Part shown: in pieces, positions 42,967-44,078 of the stretch
How the letters are laid out: every line of letters starts with the position of its first letter
Position numbering within the stretch: position 1 is the stretch's first letter
Assembly (NCBI GenBank): GCA_003142575.1
Contig: PLMS01000139.1
Location: 1-44,078 of the forward strand
Direction of reading: 5' to 3'
Source of the DNA: Ignavibacteriota bacterium
GTDB lineage: Bacteria > Bacteroidota > Ignavibacteria > UBA10030
Length of the DNA: 44,078 bases
Translations under genes and position numbers: made by a program
The notes under the pieces: generated by a model
Database searches by the model: none
What the model was told of the DNA's origin: nothing
Seen by the model: the letters and a program-made list of their open reading frames with translations, nothing else

Positions 42967-44078
42967 TTATTCCAACGTACGTATTTTTGGTACGAAGACC
43001 ATCACAAGACCAGCAATACAAAACGCAGCGGCAGAACTTAACAATGCCGCTTCTGCTTCTCCGGCATGTTCTGCAATGGTTCCTAGCAGAAGTGCACCAA
43101 GCGGCATCGATCCTATAAAGATCGTGGTGTACACACCCATAACACGTCCTCTCAGTGAATCAGGCACTATCGATTGTATGGTGGCATTGGAAAGATTAGC
43201 AACAAATATTGTCGCTATACCAAGAAAAACCATGAAGAGCAGCGAGAGCGGCAGCCAATATGTCATTGCAAAGAAGGCAATAAAAACGGGAAAACAGAGG
43301 GAGCCGATTGTAATAAATTTACCGCGGACATGAGATCCCCCGAATGTGGCTATGGTCAATGCTCCAAAAAGAGAACCGACACCGCGAGCAGAAAAGAGAA
43401 GGCCGTTTGTCGCTGCGTTACCGTGGAGTATTTTCACCGACCATGCAGGGAGTAATGTTCCTAAGGACATTCCGAATAAACTTGTCGCAGCAACCAATCC
43501 GATGAGCGCACGAATCATCGGTTGATGACGCACATAATCAATCCCTTCCTTTAAAGCAGAGAGCGTGGAACTGTGTTGTAAAGTTTCTGTGCGTGGCAGA
43601 AAACGCATCGATGCCAGCGCGATGATAACAGCAATGAATGAGACCCCGTTGACAGCAAAACACCATCCGGGTCCGAAAGCGGCATAAATGATGCCGGCAA
43701 TTGCCGGGCCAACGACAAGAGCGGCGTTAAACATTGTCGCATTGAGCGCAACGGCATTTGTGAGATCTTCACGATCCACCATTTCTGAGACAAATGCCTG
43801 GCGCGCCGGTGCATCAAAAGCGTTGGCAGATCCCAGACCGAATGCCAACACAAGAATATGCCACGGCTGGACAGTGCCGGTGAATACAAGTGCTGCAAGA
43901 ACAAATGCGAGGATCATCATGATGAATTGTGTAATGATAAGGAGCTTGCGTCTTGAGACGCGATCTGCAACAACTCCACCATACAGCATAAAAAACCAGG
44001 AAGGAACGCCATAAGCAAATCCCACATACCCAAGATATGCTGAAGAATGCGTCAATTGATAAATGAGAAATCCCTGTG
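42967..44078 (-). CDS. MFS permease, EntS-like type, 5' end outside window
   Basis: The minus-strand frame stays open to the window edge (QGFLIYQLTHSSAYLG), so the start is outside. The visible 370 residues have about ten hydrophobic segments, the signature YGGVVADRVSRRKLL after the first visible helices, and DSLRGRVMGVYTTIFIGSMPLG in the second half. This is the MFS group that includes EntS-like exporters. The substrate is unknown. Confidence 0.87.
   Translation of the reverse strand, partial: QGFLIYQLTHSSAYLGYVGFAYGVPSWFFMLYGGVVADRVSRRKLLIITQFIMMILAFVLAALVFTGTVQPWHILVLAFGLGSANAFDAPARQAFVSEMVDREDLTNAVALNATMFNAALVVGPAIAGIIYAAFGPGWCFAVNGVSFIAVIIALASMRFLPRTETLQHSSTLSALKEGIDYVRHQPMIRALIGLVAATSLFGMSLGTLLPAWSVKILHGNAATNGLLFSARGVGSLFGALTIATFGGSHVRGKFITIGSLCFPVFIAFFAMTYWLPLSLLFMVFLGIATIFVANLSNATIQSIVPDSLRGRVMGVYTTIFIGSMPLGALLLGTIAEHAGEAEAALLSSAAAFCIAGLVMVFVPKIRTLE

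Noticed and set aside
1-44078. tRNA genes or CRISPR array
   Set aside because: No cloverleaf-like GGTTCGA segment with matching arms and no regularly spaced repeats were seen.

Overview
The window looks like a chromosomal segment of a Bacteroidota/Chlorobi-group (FCB) bacterium, possibly an Ignavibacteria-like lineage. The evidence is a short primary sigma factor of about 285 residues with the Bacteroidota-type N-terminus ([17 protein letters not shown]), several promoters pairing a TTGAC/TTGAA -35 with a -10 resembling the Bacteroidota TAnnTTTG element, many small lipoproteins of lineage-specific type, and many short palindromic intergenic repeats. Purine-rich ribosome binding sites are common, so they help to choose starts. 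No rRNA, tRNA, CRISPR array or prophage was seen.

Layout. 1-674: C-terminal half of a sigma-54 activator. 953-7427 (minus strand): a fused nucleotidyltransferase/phosphomannomutase-like protein, a PTS IIA protein, hisS, a conserved unknown, lgt and an RlmB-type methyltransferase. 7653-16440 (plus): a two-GAF protein with a degenerate GGDEF domain, a small zinc ribbon, deoB, the primary sigma factor, an NlpC/P60 lipoprotein, def, fmt, deoC and two SPOR lipoproteins. 17221-19989: adenosylcobalamin-dependent ribonucleotide reductase. 19998-22430: palindrome-rich DNA with a Y1 (REP-associated type) transposase and glutamate dehydrogenase. 22569-24946: small membrane proteins, a LysE-type exporter and a lipoprotein. 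25167-26282 (minus): carA. 26364-31737 (plus): CIRCE-controlled hrcA-grpE-dnaJ, followed by a helix-hairpin-helix protein, a PilM-like protein, rsmD and coaD.

31741-36542 is an AT-rich accessory segment. It holds an antitoxin with a truncated toxin, two GIY-YIG-like small proteins (the second frameshifted), envelope proteins of unknown function, and two copies of a GGCGG-rich palindromic repeat. 36686-38883 (minus) is an OmpR-type response regulator/histidine kinase pair. 39223-42893 (plus) is a TRAP transporter operon headed by a TatT-like lipoprotein. The minus-strand MFS permease at the end is cut by the window edge.

How the genes work together. deoB and deoC give the deoxyribose-phosphate end of nucleoside salvage. 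def and fmt handle the N-formyl group at the start of translation. hrcA, grpE and dnaJ form the heat-shock set, with HrcA expected to bind the CIRCE site at its own promoter. The TRAP operon pairs a periplasmic binding protein lacking the usual substrate-binding arginine with a TatT-type lipoprotein, which suggests a non-classical ligand. The most unusual material is the mobile-palindrome system: a Y1 transposase with a perfect 12-bp hairpin inside its own coding sequence, flanked by near-identical copies of a terminator-like hairpin that recurs intact after gdhA. The eroded accessory segment near 32-36 kb is the other.
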